Shown here: piece after piece, positions 33,666 through 43,575 of the stretch | Layout of the letters: each line of letters starts with the position of its first letter | Numbering within the stretch: the first letter of the stretch is position 1 | NCBI GenBank assembly: GCA_019752045.1 | Contig: JAIEMP010000003.1 | Location: 310,001 to 374,000 of the forward strand | Length of the DNA stretch: 64,000 nucleotides | Direction: 5' to 3' | Source of the DNA: Chitinophagaceae bacterium | GTDB lineage: Bacteria; Bacteroidota; Bacteroidia; Chitinophagales; Chitinophagaceae | Program-made: the position numbers and the translations under genes | The notes under the pieces: model-generated | Databases searched by the model: none | Seen by the model: only the letters and a program-made list of their open reading frames with translations | Told to the model about the DNA's origin: nothing

Positions 33666-34766
33666 CTATTGTTTACGCACAAACCTTATCATCGCACTGC
33701 TGTTCTCTGTACTTTCCAGATTAGCCGTATACCGTACACCGTTTACATAGGCAATCATAAAAGAAGTATTTGGTGGAATAGAGCCCAGGTTCTCTGCCAC
33801 CATCACCAGTTCATTTGTTTCACTTAATGCAGCAACTGCAAACTTTACAACATATGGTTTGTCGCTCAACTTTACATGTTCAAATACCAATTGATTATTC
33901 ATGAACAGTGAAATAGAGTCGCCGTCTATTTCTGCATTATCATAAAAATGAATTTCAATGGTATCTCCCAGCAATGGCAACTCTGTTGTTAATACTTTTT
34001 TCCTTTCAATAAATTTTTCTTTAATGGCCGGCACTTTTGTAATGGTTGCCGGAGCGGTTTCTTTTTTTGCTGGGGCAGGTGCTTCCACTTTGGTTATTTG
34101 TTGCAGCGTATCTTTTTGAACAGGTTGTTGAACGGGAGGATTATCTTTTACAACAACCGGCTCTTCTCTTTTTGGCTGTTGAACAACTTCCGGTTTTGTT
34201 GGGGCAGTAACAACAGGCTCCGGTTGTTTTACTGTTTTATGAATAGAAGCAATACTGTCAATAAACACCGGATCGTTTGCACCTACGGTATAATTTTCAA
34301 TCACATAATCCCATTCATCTCTAAAGGATGGATTTTCCACTTTATCTAAATGCAGGTTGCCTTTGTTTTTCTGTTCTTCTTTTGTTACCGCTTTTCCATC
34401 TAACATCATTATTCCGCCACCCGGACAATTAAAATCAGCTTCCATCAGCAATGGTAATTCTCCCGGTTGAAGAACTGATACTCTTGGTGTTTTTGCTTCG
34501 AGTAATTCATCATCCCACCAGATCACTTCATTGGTTTGCTGATTAAAATATCCTTTCACTGCATAACGACGGTAGTTGGTTGCTGATTCATAGTAATAGG
34601 AAGTGCCGAATAAACTATCGCCCCGTTGAATTAATTTCAACTCCAGTTTTGCCGGGCGCAAACCATTGCCCACTTTTCCTTTCCACACACCTGTAATCAT
34701 TTGTGCTTGGGTGAATAGGCTTAATAAAAGAAAAGCAGCCAGTAAACAGAGGGAATACTTCTTCAT
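33666..34766 (-). CDS. Secreted two-domain protein with Pro/Lys/Thr-rich linker
   Basis: A 366-residue protein with a signal peptide (MKKYSLCLLAAFLLLSLFTQ). The N-terminal domain (ITGVWKGKVGNGLRPAKLEL ... VIWWDDELLEA) looks like a small beta-sandwich or lipocalin-like fold; a linker at about residues 180-255 is rich in Pro, Val, Lys and Thr; the C-terminal domain (IEIHFYDNAEIDGDSISLFM ... SFMIAYVNGVRY) resembles a surface beta-domain. No catalytic motif. Probably periplasmic or surface-exposed. Confidence 0.65.
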   Translation of the reverse strand: MKKYSLCLLAAFLLLSLFTQAQMITGVWKGKVGNGLRPAKLELKLIQRGDSLFGTSYYYESATNYRRYAVKGYFNQQTNEVIWWDDELLEAKTPRVSVLQPGELPLLMEADFNCPGGGIMMLDGKAVTKEEQKNKGNLHLDKVENPSFRDEWDYVIENYTVGANDPVFIDSIASIHKTVKQPEPVVTAPTKPEVVQQPKREEPVVVKDNPPVQQPVQKDTLQQITKVEAPAPAKKETAPATITKVPAIKEKFIERKKVLTTELPLLGDTIEIHFYDNAEIDGDSISLFMNNQLVFEHVKLSDKPYVVKFAVAALSETNELVMVAENLGSIPPNTSFMIAYVNGVRYTANLESTENSSAMIRFVRKQ

Positions 34767-34865
34767 ACAATAGTGCTTAAACGAAATGTTGATGTAAATA
34801 TTTTTTGCTGATGTTAATCTTTCAACAAAAGCAGCAGGTTTTTTGTATTAGTAAGAAATTAGCAT

Positions 34866-35345
34866 ATGGCACAGGCAAACAGTCAATTAATTGAAGCGCT
34901 GCGTGAAACAGCAGCCCGTCTCCGCAACGGTGCGGCTTATGCATGGGGTAACCATGGCGCCTGCAACTGCGGCAATCTTACACAGGTTGTTACCAAATTA
35001 AGCAAGGAAGAAATACTGGCGTATGCCCACACCGGTTTTGGGGAGTGGACAGAGTTGGCCGAAGATTATTGTGCTGTTACGAATGCGCCCGCCGGTTTGC
35101 TTATCAGTAAACTGCAGGAAATTGGTTTAACACCGAGTGATATTCATAACCTTGAATATCTGGAAGACAAAACCGTGTTGCAACAATTGCCCGGAGGTTT
35201 CCGCTGGCTGCAACGCAATGTTCGTGAAGATGTGGTTGTTTATTTTGAAACATTTGCAAATATGTTAGAAGACCAGTTAGCAAACAATCTATCTATATCG
35301 TTCGATGAATTATTTCAAGTGAAGCAACCTGAATTTATTCATTAA
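34866..35345 (+). CDS. Conserved hypothetical protein with HGACNCGN motif
   Basis: A 159-residue soluble, mostly helical protein with no signal peptide. The segment YAWGNHGACNCGNLTQVV near residues 25-42 holds a His and a Cys-x-Cys pair that could bind metal. I recognise no characterised family. A strong terminator follows 20 nt downstream. Confidence 0.65.
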   Translation: MAQANSQLIEALRETAARLRNGAAYAWGNHGACNCGNLTQVVTKLSKEEILAYAHTGFGEWTELAEDYCAVTNAPAGLLISKLQEIGLTPSDIHNLEYLEDKTVLQQLPGGFRWLQRNVREDVVVYFETFANMLEDQLANNLSISFDELFQVKQPEFIH

Positions 35346-35364
35346 GTTAACCTGTGAAAAACAA

Positions 35365-35393
35365 AACGCCGGTCAATTGACCGGCGTTCTTTT
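35365..35393 (+). terminator. Intrinsic terminator
   Basis: A perfect 24-nt palindrome (AACGCCGGTCAA / TTGACCGGCGTT) followed by CTTTTT. Confidence 0.85.
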
Positions 35394-35415
35394 TATAAGT
35401 AAAAAATCAGATTGC

Positions 35416-38400
35416 TTACTTTTTAATCGCCTTCAGCATTTCTTCTACTGCTTTTTCAATCTGAGTATCTTTTCCGTTAATGAATGCATCATAAGGGAGT
35501 TCAACACGTACATCCGGTTCTAACTGAAAATTTTCAAGCAAACGATTTTCTTTTACACCAAAGTTGCCGATCATGGGTATGCCAAACACCAGTGTGGGAT
35601 CAATTTGTGTTTCCCACCAAACCGATGTACTGGTGCCGGGCACAGGCATACCAATCAATTTACCAATTCCTTTTGCACGGTATGCATAGGGAAAGGTATG
35701 AGCATCACTGTAATTCGCTTCACTCATCACTACACAACTTGGTTTAAACCATTTACCCTGCGGCTCGCCACCTTCTGCACTAAAGCCGTATGGTTTGAAG
35801 GTGATATAATTTTTTCCATTCAGAAAGTTCGACAGGTCTTCATGCAACCAGCCGCCACCATTGAAGCGTGTATCAACGATCAATGCTTCTTTACCGGCAT
35901 TGCGACCAAGCACTTCTTCATAAACAGTTCTGTAACTGCCATCGTTCATTCCCTGAACATGCACATAGCCAACTTTACCGCCACTCAGTTTATCAACCAT
36001 GTTCCGCATTGTGTTTACCCAACGTGTATACAGTAAACTTTGTTCTGCTGCACCTGTAATTGGTTTTACACTTTCTTCAAAGCGATTGTTTTTTGATGGA
36101 TCAAACACAGACAACAATACATTTCTTCCTGCTTTACGGTTTAATAAAGTTGCCCAATCACTTGCAGCAGTAACCGCATCACCATCTATTTTTTCAATCA
36201 TCATTCCTGCTTTGATCTTGCTGTTGGCAACATCTAATGGTCCGCCAGATATTACTTCGGTAATTTTTAAACCTGCTCCGCCAACAAACTCATCATAAAA
36301 CAAACCAAGCGAAGCTGTTTGATCAGCATTCGGATTTGGTGAATTATATCTACCTCCTGTATGTGATGCATTTAACTCGCCCAGCATTTCACTCAACAAT
36401 TCCTGAAAATCATAATTGTTGTTGATATAAGGAAGGAATCTTGTGTACGCTTGTTTATACATTTCCCAATCAACTCCGTGCAGTTTGGGATCGTAGAATT
36501 TTTTCTTCACCTGCCTCCATGCATGTTCCAAAATGTAAGCACGCTCACCTGCAGTATTCAACACCATTTCACTACGAATGCTGATAGGAGTGATCTTGCT
36601 TGTTTCTGTTTCAAACTTCATTAAACCCTGTTCACTGATTACAAACAAGGCTTTGCCATCACTTGAAGCAATAAAACTGGCACCATTACCTAACCGTGTA
36701 ATGATTTTTGTTTCTCTTGTTCTTGTGTTCATTTCCCATAGATCGGTATAGCGATCTGTATTGGCAGAGTACCAGAGTTTTTCGCCGTTGGTTGAAATGG
36801 CATAACTGCCAATGCTCATGGAGTTGATGGTTAAACGCAGTTTACGGTTATGGATATTTTCAAAATTTGGTTGCCGGTTTTTCTTTGCAATGGAGTCTTT
36901 TACTCTTGTTGCAGAATCTTTTTTTGTTTTGTCTTCCTGATCTTTCAGCAACGCATAATCTTCTTTGATTAAACGAAAACGATCATAACTATCCTGATCA
37001 AAAAACATAATGGAAATATCCGATTCCCGTTCTCCCTGAAAAGCCATTGGACGTTTACCATATTTATCGGTTGACCAGAGCAATGCTCTTCCATCCAGCG
37101 CATAGGTTTGTCCGCCATCAAAAAAACCGCTTTGCGTAACATCTGTACCATCTTTATCAGATCCATCAGCTTTATAAATGACGATTTCTCTGGTACCATA
37201 GCGGCCTTTGCTGCTCACTGTTGCAAGCCATTTACTGTCGGGACTCCAATCAAAACTCTGATCACCATCCCGGTAAGAAAAATTCATACCTGCAGGGATG
37301 ATTGTTTTTGAAGTCTTTGATGCGATATTGTATACGTTTAAAATATTTCTGTCTTCGAGAAACGCAATTTCTTTACCATCGGGAGATACATCGGGTTGAA
37401 ATTCTTCTTTATCCGTCGCAATCACTGTTTCTTCTTTCAGCAATGTAGAGGCATAGAAATACGGTTCTTCTTTCCGTACAATTGTTGAACGGTATATATC
37501 CCAGCTTCCGTTGCGTTCGGTTGAGTAGTAAATGCTTTTACCATCGGCACCAAACTCTACCATGCGTTCCTGTTGCGGCGTATTGGTGATGCGTTTGGTA
37601 ATACCACCATCTACACTTGTTACAAATACTTCGCCACGATAAACAATGGCCACTTCTTTTCCATTAGGTGAAACAGCAAAATCGCCATTGGTAGCAACAA
37701 CAGGTACAATACGTTCTTCATTTGTTTTTGCATCTGCAATAATGTTCACCTTTACTTTCTTTGATTCACCATCATTCTTTAACGTATAAATTTCTCCGTT
37801 CCATGTAAAGCAAAGTGTATTGTCATTTGCTCTTGTTAAATGGCGAACCGGGTGATCTTTAAACGAACTGATCTGCCGTTCTGCAATTTTTAAACGGATG
37901 GGTGCTTTATAAATATTCTGGCTGCCATTTTTTTCAGAGAGATAATACACATACTCATCATCGCTGCTGAACAGCGGTTCACGGTCTTCACCTTCATAGC
38001 TGCTGAACTTAGAATAATTTTTTGTTTTGAGATCATAGATCCAGACATCTCTTGTTAAAGAAGAAGTATGATGTTTGCGCCATGGATCTTCAGTTCCTTT
38101 ACGATCCTGGTATACAATCATTTCACCTTTACTATCGTATTGTGCATGCTCCATGCCTGTGGCAGAGATCAACACACTTCTTCCTCCTTTTACAGGAACA
38201 GTATAGGTCTGTAAAAACAAAGCACCTCTTGGGAAACGAACATTGGTATTTACGGTATGTCTGGCGCTTCCAAATAATACAGATTGGTTATCGATGCTGA
38301 AGTCAAACGGATAATCATTGGCCGAGTTGTAAGTCAATCTTGTTACTTCACCGCCGGTTGATGGAATTGTAAACACATCGAAATTGCCATAACGGTCGCT

Positions 38401-38643
38401 GGCAAACGCAATGGTTTTTCCATCACGGCTCCACACCGGTTGATAGTCGTGTGCTTCATGCATGGTAAGGACCATTGCTGTGCCACCATCTGCATTTACT
38501 TTATACAAATCGCCTTTATAACTGAATACAATTTCTTTTCCATCGGGACTGATGGCGGGGTAACGCATCCACAACGGATTTTCCTGCGCTGAAATTGTTT
38601 GAAAAAAAAGCATCAGTAAAAAACTCAACAGCATTTTATACAT
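35416..38643 (-). CDS. Tricorn-like S41 family peptidase
   Basis: A secreted serine protease of about 1075 residues. After a signal peptide (MYKMLLSFLLMLFFQTISAQ; start at 38643) come two beta-propeller regions with repeated SPDGKEI/SRDGKTI motifs (about residues 25-350 and 370-680), a tricorn C1-like segment, a PDZ domain (LKITEVISGGPLDV ... AGMMIEKIDG, about 765-835) and an S41 catalytic domain in which Ser of EANYSDAHTFPYAY is the likely nucleophile. It degrades peptides, presumably in the periplasm. A single-gene unit divergent from the M23 peptidase. Confidence 0.9.
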   Translation of the reverse strand: MYKMLLSFLLMLFFQTISAQENPLWMRYPAISPDGKEIVFSYKGDLYKVNADGGTAMVLTMHEAHDYQPVWSRDGKTIAFASDRYGNFDVFTIPSTGGEVTRLTYNSANDYPFDFSIDNQSVLFGSARHTVNTNVRFPRGALFLQTYTVPVKGGRSVLISATGMEHAQYDSKGEMIVYQDRKGTEDPWRKHHTSSLTRDVWIYDLKTKNYSKFSSYEGEDREPLFSSDDEYVYYLSEKNGSQNIYKAPIRLKIAERQISSFKDHPVRHLTRANDNTLCFTWNGEIYTLKNDGESKKVKVNIIADAKTNEERIVPVVATNGDFAVSPNGKEVAIVYRGEVFVTSVDGGITKRITNTPQQERMVEFGADGKSIYYSTERNGSWDIYRSTIVRKEEPYFYASTLLKEETVIATDKEEFQPDVSPDGKEIAFLEDRNILNVYNIASKTSKTIIPAGMNFSYRDGDQSFDWSPDSKWLATVSSKGRYGTREIVIYKADGSDKDGTDVTQSGFFDGGQTYALDGRALLWSTDKYGKRPMAFQGERESDISIMFFDQDSYDRFRLIKEDYALLKDQEDKTKKDSATRVKDSIAKKNRQPNFENIHNRKLRLTINSMSIGSYAISTNGEKLWYSANTDRYTDLWEMNTRTRETKIITRLGNGASFIASSDGKALFVISEQGLMKFETETSKITPISIRSEMVLNTAGERAYILEHAWRQVKKKFYDPKLHGVDWEMYKQAYTRFLPYINNNYDFQELLSEMLGELNASHTGGRYNSPNPNADQTASLGLFYDEFVGGAGLKITEVISGGPLDVANSKIKAGMMIEKIDGDAVTAASDWATLLNRKAGRNVLLSVFDPSKNNRFEESVKPITGAAEQSLLYTRWVNTMRNMVDKLSGGKVGYVHVQGMNDGSYRTVYEEVLGRNAGKEALIVDTRFNGGGWLHEDLSNFLNGKNYITFKPYGFSAEGGEPQGKWFKPSCVVMSEANYSDAHTFPYAYRAKGIGKLIGMPVPGTSTSVWWETQIDPTLVFGIPMIGNFGVKENRLLENFQLEPDVRVELPYDAFINGKDTQIEKAVEEMLKAIKK

Positions 38644-38700
38644 AACCTTCGTTTTAGAGTGGTAATTTAGCAACTGCTAATTTAAACAGCAAAGAAACGA

Positions 38701-39399
38701 ATGTCTACTCCACTCATCAATATTCTGGAAAAGAATAAACAGCAGTTTTATCCGGTTGTACCGTTTGAACCGGGCAGGGATCAACTGTTGAAAATGAATT
38801 TTACCGCTACTAATAACGATCTTACAAAAGAAGTGATTGAAGATGTTTCCAAGTTCAGCAACTATGTAGATGAGCAGTTAAGTAAAGCAGGTGCCCGTTA
38901 CGGAATTGGCGGCTATGCCGAACACCGCACGGTGTACAGCCGCAGTAAAGTGTTTGATGCTTCTGATGGAGGCGAACCCCGCCGTTTGCATTTAGGAACT
39001 GATATTTGGGGCAAAGCAGGAACACCAGTGTTTGCGCCGCTTGGCGGCATGGTGCATAGTTTTAAATTCAATGATCATTATGGCGATTATGGGGCAACAA
39101 TTATATTACTGCATCAACTGGAGAGTTTTGCTTTTTATACACTATGGGGCCATTTAAGTTTAAGAGATATTGCACTGGTTGAAGGACAATACATCAACCG
39201 TGAACAGGAATTTGCACATTTTGGTGAACCACATGAAAACGGACATTGGCCGCCACACCTGCACTTCCAGATCATTGAAAATATTGAGTTGCATGAAGGT
39301 GATTATCCGGGAGTATGCAGAATGAGCGACAAAAACTTTTATTTAAAGAATTGTCCTGATCCGGATTTGATTTTGCAGATGAATCAATTTGCAGGATGA
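38701..39399 (+). CDS. M23 family metallopeptidase without signal peptide
   Basis: A 232-residue LytM/M23-fold protein. The zinc ligands are visible as HLGTDIWG (H-x-x-x-D) and HLHFQ (H-x-H), with GH in WGHLSL. M23 enzymes usually cleave peptidoglycan cross-links outside the cytoplasm, but no signal peptide or membrane helix is present here, so the location and substrate are open. The ATG at 38701 follows the divergent S41 gene start by 57 nt. Confidence 0.8.
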   Translation: MSTPLINILEKNKQQFYPVVPFEPGRDQLLKMNFTATNNDLTKEVIEDVSKFSNYVDEQLSKAGARYGIGGYAEHRTVYSRSKVFDASDGGEPRRLHLGTDIWGKAGTPVFAPLGGMVHSFKFNDHYGDYGATIILLHQLESFAFYTLWGHLSLRDIALVEGQYINREQEFAHFGEPHENGHWPPHLHFQIIENIELHEGDYPGVCRMSDKNFYLKNCPDPDLILQMNQFAG

Positions 39400-39405
39400 G
39401 TGCTG

Positions 39406-39468
39406 AACTTTGCCAAAGTTAAAGCTTGTTGACAGATATATAAAAGCATGTACAACTTTGGCAAAGTT
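39406..39468. repeat. Pair of inverted AACTTTGSCAAAGTT palindromes
   Basis: AACTTTGCCAAAGTT (39406-39420) and AACTTTGGCAAAGTT (39454-39468). Each is a 7-bp dyad around one base, and the two are exact reverse complements, so the whole can also fold as one larger hairpin. It follows the M23 stop and could terminate transcription. Confidence 0.6.
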
Positions 39469-39474
39469 GGATGC

Positions 39475-39498
39475 ATCACTCATTATTCATCACTCATC
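39475..39498. repeat. Degenerate heptamer repeat (ATCACTC)
   Basis: ATCACTC ATTATTC ATCACTC: degenerate units of the same heptamer that forms the array in pyrD. Confidence 0.45.
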
Positions 39499-40159
39499 AT
39501 TTCACAATCAAATAATTAAACATGGGCGTTCCCAACACCTGCATGGCACCAACCCAAAACGGAACGATGCCTTCTGTTAAACGTGCCGATTGAATAGAAC
39601 CAAAGTCGAGTATATATTCCGGGTTCCAGTGAAAGTTATGTGCAAGCAGTTCCCGTACGGCGTTTTTTGCCGCCACATCATTACCGCAGATGAATAAATG
39701 ATGATGGGCATTATTAACGAGTTGTGCATTCACCATCAGATTAGCTGTAACTGTATTCAACGCCTTCACCACTTTTGCTCCGGGTAATTGCTGTTGTATT
39801 TCTTCACCCAAAGACCATGTGTTTGAATATTGAGATAACAATGATGGCGGCATGCCGTTTGAAAAATCAAGCGGATTGGTTACATCAATGACAATTTTAT
39901 TATTAAAATTTTCTGCACCTGCCTGTTTCAATACTTCAGTAACAAACACTCCGTTAAAACAGGCAAAAATAAGTTCGGCAAATTGAGCGGCATCTTCAAA
40001 GTTGCCATGCTGTGCATTTATTCCATTTGCTTCAACCCATGCAATTGCTTTTTCATTGGTTACACTCCGGCTTCCCAGCATCACCTCATGCCCAGTTTGA
40101 ATGAAGGCAGTTCCAATTGTACGGCCAACAGACCCTGTACCCAGTATTCCTATTTTCAT
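39497..40159 (-). CDS. NADPH-dependent F420 reductase-like oxidoreductase
   Basis: A 220-residue Rossmann protein ([29 protein letters not shown], a GxGxxG motif with SR for NADP preference) of the F420-dependent NADP reductase-like family. [24 protein letters not shown] and [11 protein letters not shown] follow the family pattern. Bacteroidota generally lack F420, so the family name should not be read as its substrate. Divergent from ruvB. Confidence 0.8.
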   Translation of the reverse strand: MKIGILGTGSVGRTIGTAFIQTGHEVMLGSRSVTNEKAIAWVEANGINAQHGNFEDAAQFAELIFACFNGVFVTEVLKQAGAENFNNKIVIDVTNPLDFSNGMPPSLLSQYSNTWSLGEEIQQQLPGAKVVKALNTVTANLMVNAQLVNNAHHHLFICGNDVAAKNAVRELLAHNFHWNPEYILDFGSIQSARLTEGIVPFWVGAMQVLGTPMFNYLIVK

Positions 40160-40204
40160 TCCAATACGTTTATTTGTTTAGTTTTACATCAAGTTACAAC
40201 TGAA

Positions 40205-41236
40205 ATGTCGAATCCTAATTTAAATAATGAACGGGAATTATTAAGTGCTGCTGAAAAGGAGTTTGAAAATAATATCCGGCCTTCTACCATTGAAGATTTT
40301 TCCGGTCAAACAAAATTGATCGATAACCTGAAGATTTTTATTAAAGCGGCAAAGATGCGTGGTGAAGCGTTGGATCATGTATTGTTTCATGGTCCTCCGG
40401 GTTTGGGCAAAACAACCTTGAGTCGTATTGTGGCAAATGAATTAGGAGTAAACATTAAAGAAACCAGTGGACCGGTGATTGAAAAGCCCGGCGATCTAGC
40501 AGGCTTACTCACTAATCTTGAAACAAACGATGTATTGTTTATTGATGAGATTCATCGTTTGAGTACAGTGGTAGAAGAATATTTATATGCGGCGATGGAG
40601 GATTATCGTATTGATATCATGATCGACAGCGGACCCAATGCAAGAAGTATCCAGATCAATCTCAATCAATTTACATTAGTTGGTGCCACTACAAGAAGTG
40701 GTTTGTTGAGTGCTCCTTTGCTTTCAAGATTTGCTATTAAATCAAGACTGGAATATTATACTGCAGAAACACTGCAAAAAATTATTCAACGTGCCGCAGG
40801 AATCCTCAATGTAAAAATCACCAGCGATGCATCAAAAGAAATTGCAGGCAGGAGCAGGGCCACACCACGTATTGCCAATGGACTCTTGCGCCGCATGCGT
40901 GATTTTGCAATGGTGCTTGGGAATGGTGTAATTGACTTTGGTGTAACACAACATGGATTAAAAGCATTGAATGTAGATGAGTATGGTTTGGATGATATGG
41001 ACAATAAAATTCTCCTTACGATCATCGATAAATTCAAAGGTGGTCCTGTTGGTATCACAACCATTGCAACAGCAGTGGGCGAAGAATCCGGCACTATTGA
41101 AGAAGTGTACGAACCTTTTTTAATACAGGAAGGATTTCTGCAACGTACTCCAAGAGGAAGAGAGGTAACTGCAAAAGCGTATGAGCATTTAGGTAAGAAA
41201 CCCTACAGCGGAGCAGGTCCAACACTGTTCAGTTGA
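40205..41236 (+). CDS. ruvB: Holliday junction branch-migration helicase RuvB
   Basis: A 343-residue AAA+ motor. Walker A is [14 protein letters not shown], Walker B is [10 protein letters not shown], sensor 1 lies in [19 protein letters not shown], and the C-terminal winged helix ends [20 protein letters not shown]. The ATG at 40205 gives the normal N-terminus; the longer frame from 39983 runs antisense through the oxidoreductase gene. Confidence 0.97.
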   Translation: MSNPNLNNERELLSAAEKEFENNIRPSTIEDFSGQTKLIDNLKIFIKAAKMRGEALDHVLFHGPPGLGKTTLSRIVANELGVNIKETSGPVIEKPGDLAGLLTNLETNDVLFIDEIHRLSTVVEEYLYAAMEDYRIDIMIDSGPNARSIQINLNQFTLVGATTRSGLLSAPLLSRFAIKSRLEYYTAETLQKIIQRAAGILNVKITSDASKEIAGRSRATPRIANGLLRRMRDFAMVLGNGVIDFGVTQHGLKALNVDEYGLDDMDNKILLTIIDKFKGGPVGITTIATAVGEESGTIEEVYEPFLIQEGFLQRTPRGREVTAKAYEHLGKKPYSGAGPTLFS

Positions 41237-41248
41237 ATGATGTAACTG

Positions 41249-42061
41249 TTACTTCGCCTGATCCCCTTCGTTTATTTCTGCTGTTTCAAGTTTGGGTTCA
41301 TTCAACTCAACCACCCGTTTTGCTGTTTGGCGGTTACGCATTAACATGTTGAGCATTTCAACTGCAAAAGAGAACGCCATGCCGAAGTAGATATAATTCT
41401 TGAGATGAAGTTCATGCGCTGCTTCTGCATTCCATCCTTCCATCACCAGACTCAAACCAATCATTACAAGAAAAGAAAGTGCCAGCATTTTCAATGTTGG
41501 ATGTTGATGTATAAACGCTGCAATTCTGGGGCTGAACAAAAACATTACCGCCATGGCAATAACCACAGCGGCAATCATAATCTCCACATGTTTGGCTGTA
41601 CCACCTGCTGTAATGATACTGTCGAACGAAAACACAGCATCAATAATAATAATTTCTCCAATGGCTTTTCCAAACGAAATACCTTTTACATTTTTGTTTG
41701 CCTGGTTCGGATCTTCTCCCTCCAGTTTCTGATGAATTTCGTGAACCGATTTATAAATGAGAAACAAACCACCAACTAACATAACAATGCTGGCTAAATC
41801 AAAACCTTTACCAAACCAGCTTTCAGGGATGATATAATTTCCTTTTTGCGAAAGCAACCATCCGAGACCCATCAATAAAAGACTGCGTGAAAGAATACCG
41901 GTGATCATCCATAACCTGCGTGCTTTTTTCTGATCTTTTAAATTTTTTAATCTGCTGAGAATAATACTTACAAAAATCACATTGTCGATGCCAAGCACTA
42001 CTTCCAGTACAACAAGTACAATAAAACTGATAATACTCTCTGATGTAAAAAGATGTTCCAT
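41249..42061 (-). CDS. TerC family integral membrane protein
   Basis: A 270-residue protein with about seven helices. TerC hallmarks are LEVVLGIDNVIFVSIILSRL at the start and the second acidic helix IIIDAVFSFDSIITAGG. Family members are linked to manganese/metal homeostasis in the membrane. Convergent with ruvB (12 nt gap). Confidence 0.88.
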   Translation of the reverse strand: MEHLFTSESIISFIVLVVLEVVLGIDNVIFVSIILSRLKNLKDQKKARRLWMITGILSRSLLLMGLGWLLSQKGNYIIPESWFGKGFDLASIVMLVGGLFLIYKSVHEIHQKLEGEDPNQANKNVKGISFGKAIGEIIIIDAVFSFDSIITAGGTAKHVEIMIAAVVIAMAVMFLFSPRIAAFIHQHPTLKMLALSFLVMIGLSLVMEGWNAEAAHELHLKNYIYFGMAFSFAVEMLNMLMRNRQTAKRVVELNEPKLETAEINEGDQAK

Positions 42062-42125
42062 TATTTTATTTAATTGTCAATATGCAATATGCAACCGGCA
42101 AATCAGCTTGCCCATTGTTTATTCT

Positions 42126-43247
42126 CTATTGCTTATTGATATTGTTACAAATTTTTTTTGCAATTGCAGGTCCTTCATATATAAAGCCCGTCCACACTTG
42201 CAGCAATACTGCACCTGCCTTTAGTTTTTCGTTTGCATCTGCCGCTGTAAAAATTCCTCCGCTTGCTATAACAGGAAGTTGGCCGTTCATTTTTTGTGCA
42301 ATGTACTGTACAATTTCTGTACTGCGTTGCTTTACCGGTAAACCACTAAGGCCTCCTGCACCAATAGCAGCAACAGTTGCAGCATCTGTACCAAGACCTT
42401 CCCGACTGATGGTTGTATTACAAGCAACTAATCCATCCAGTTGAATTTCTCTGGCAAGATCAATCACATCATCCAATTGCGATAGAGTAAGATCAGGCGC
42501 TATTTTCAACAGAATCGGTTTTTGTTTACTTTCAGCACTCAATTTTAAACGCTCTGTACGCAGTGTTTGCAGATGAGATAAAATTTTACGTAATGCATCT
42601 TTCTCCTGCAGTTCACGCAAGCCGGGTGTGTTGGGACTGCTCACATTCACAACAAAATAATCAACGTAATCAAACAACTCATTAAAACAGATCTCATAAT
42701 CTTTCCATGCATCTTCATTGGGAGTGAGTTTGTTTTTGCCGATGTTGCCGCCGATAATGAGTGATGAGTGATGAGTGATGAGTGATGAGTGATGAGTGAT
42801 GAGTGATGTGCCTTGTGCCTTGTTCCTTGCGCCTTGTGCTTCTTTCCATTCTTTCAATCGCTGTGAAACTACCTTCACTCCATCATTATTAAATCCCATG
42901 CGGTTGATGATGGCTTTATCTTTTGGCAAACGAAAGAGTCTTGGTTTGTCATTCCCAGCTTGTGGCTTGGGTGTAACGGTTCCAATTTCTACAAAACCAA
43001 AACCAAGTGTTTCCAGTTCACGCAGGTACTTTGCATTTTTATCAAAACCTGCAGCAAGACCAACCGGATTTTTAAATTGTAATCCCCATTTCTCTACAAC
43101 CGGAGTTTTTGACTTTGGTTGAAAGCCTGCAGCTAACAGTTTTTGAATAAAGCCAATGGAGCACAAGAAACGCAGTGCATTCATAGCAAAGTAGTGCACT
43201 TTCTCAGCGTCAAATAAAAAGAAAAACGAACGGATAAAATTATACAT
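42126..43247 (-). CDS. pyrD: Quinone-dependent dihydroorotate dehydrogenase with in-frame heptamer array
   Basis: Class 2 DHODH, oxidises dihydroorotate with quinone at the membrane. The N-terminal membrane helix region (MYNFIRSFFFLFDAEKVHYFAM) and FMN-site motifs (NPVGLAAGFDKNAKYL, SSPNTPGLRELQ with catalytic Ser region, LKIAPDLT, NTTISREGL, VIASGGIFTAADA) are intact. Near residues 137-164 an in-frame insertion coded by tandem 7-bp repeats reads EAQGARNKAQGT then two copies of SLITHHS, between KEWK and the conserved IIGGNIGKNK. It lies in a surface loop, so activity is probably kept. Two bases follow the upstream (frame-corrected) toxin stop. Confidence 0.95.
   Translation of the reverse strand: MYNFIRSFFFLFDAEKVHYFAMNALRFLCSIGFIQKLLAAGFQPKSKTPVVEKWGLQFKNPVGLAAGFDKNAKYLRELETLGFGFVEIGTVTPKPQAGNDKPRLFRLPKDKAIINRMGFNNDGVKVVSQRLKEWKEAQGARNKAQGTSLITHHSSLITHHSSLIIGGNIGKNKLTPNEDAWKDYEICFNELFDYVDYFVVNVSSPNTPGLRELQEKDALRKILSHLQTLRTERLKLSAESKQKPILLKIAPDLTLSQLDDVIDLAREIQLDGLVACNTTISREGLGTDAATVAAIGAGGLSGLPVKQRSTEIVQYIAQKMNGQLPVIASGGIFTAADANEKLKAGAVLLQVWTGFIYEGPAIAKKICNNINKQ
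42757..42837. repeat. Compound heptanucleotide tandem repeat inside pyrD
   Basis: Seven perfect ATGAGTG units (42757-42805) and, after ATGT, four GCCTTGT-type units (42810-42837). Total length is 81 nt, exactly 27 codons. Three 7-bp units span seven codons, producing a seven-residue peptide repeat. Confidence 0.9.
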
Positions 43248-43249
43248 GA

Positions 43250-43575
43250 TCAGTCAATATGCTTTAAAAGAATACTTAGTTCTTTATCTGATGTAGTTGT
43301 GCGGTCTGCTTTATCATATACATCGAGCAACACAATCCGCATCTGTTCAATACGTACAAGGTGATAATCCGTCCACCTCCACTTTTTCCGGTATTTTTTG
43401 AATTGATTTTCAACCGAACCTTATAACAGTTTTTCCCCAACGAAATACCCTGCAGTGGATCGTTTTCTAACGAGGTGAGAAAAGACGAGAAATCATTCTT
43501 TAATGAAGGGTATTTTTTTGCAAGTTGCTTCAGATGCTTTGTGAATATATCGGTACGTAAAATATTAAAGCTCAT
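43250..43575 (-). pseudogene. RelE/ParE-type toxin gene with probable frameshift
   Basis: The frame opens MSFNILRTDIFTKHLKQLAKKYPSLKNDF, typical of the RelE/ParE toxin fold, and runs to SGGGRIIT; it then continues as LYVLNRCGLCCS and stops at 43276. In the +1 frame from about 43361 the sequence reads LVRIEQMRIVLLDVYDKADR and ends at 43250, which is how toxins of this family end (strand with hydrophobic core, 'YDKAD' motif). One missing base near 43360 explains it. Either the toxin is inactivated, or the base is a sequencing error. Confidence 0.65.

Noticed and set aside
42757-42837. Assembly artefact in pyrD
   Set aside because: Possible in principle, but the array is exactly in frame and similar degenerate heptamers occur elsewhere in the window, so I treat it as real.
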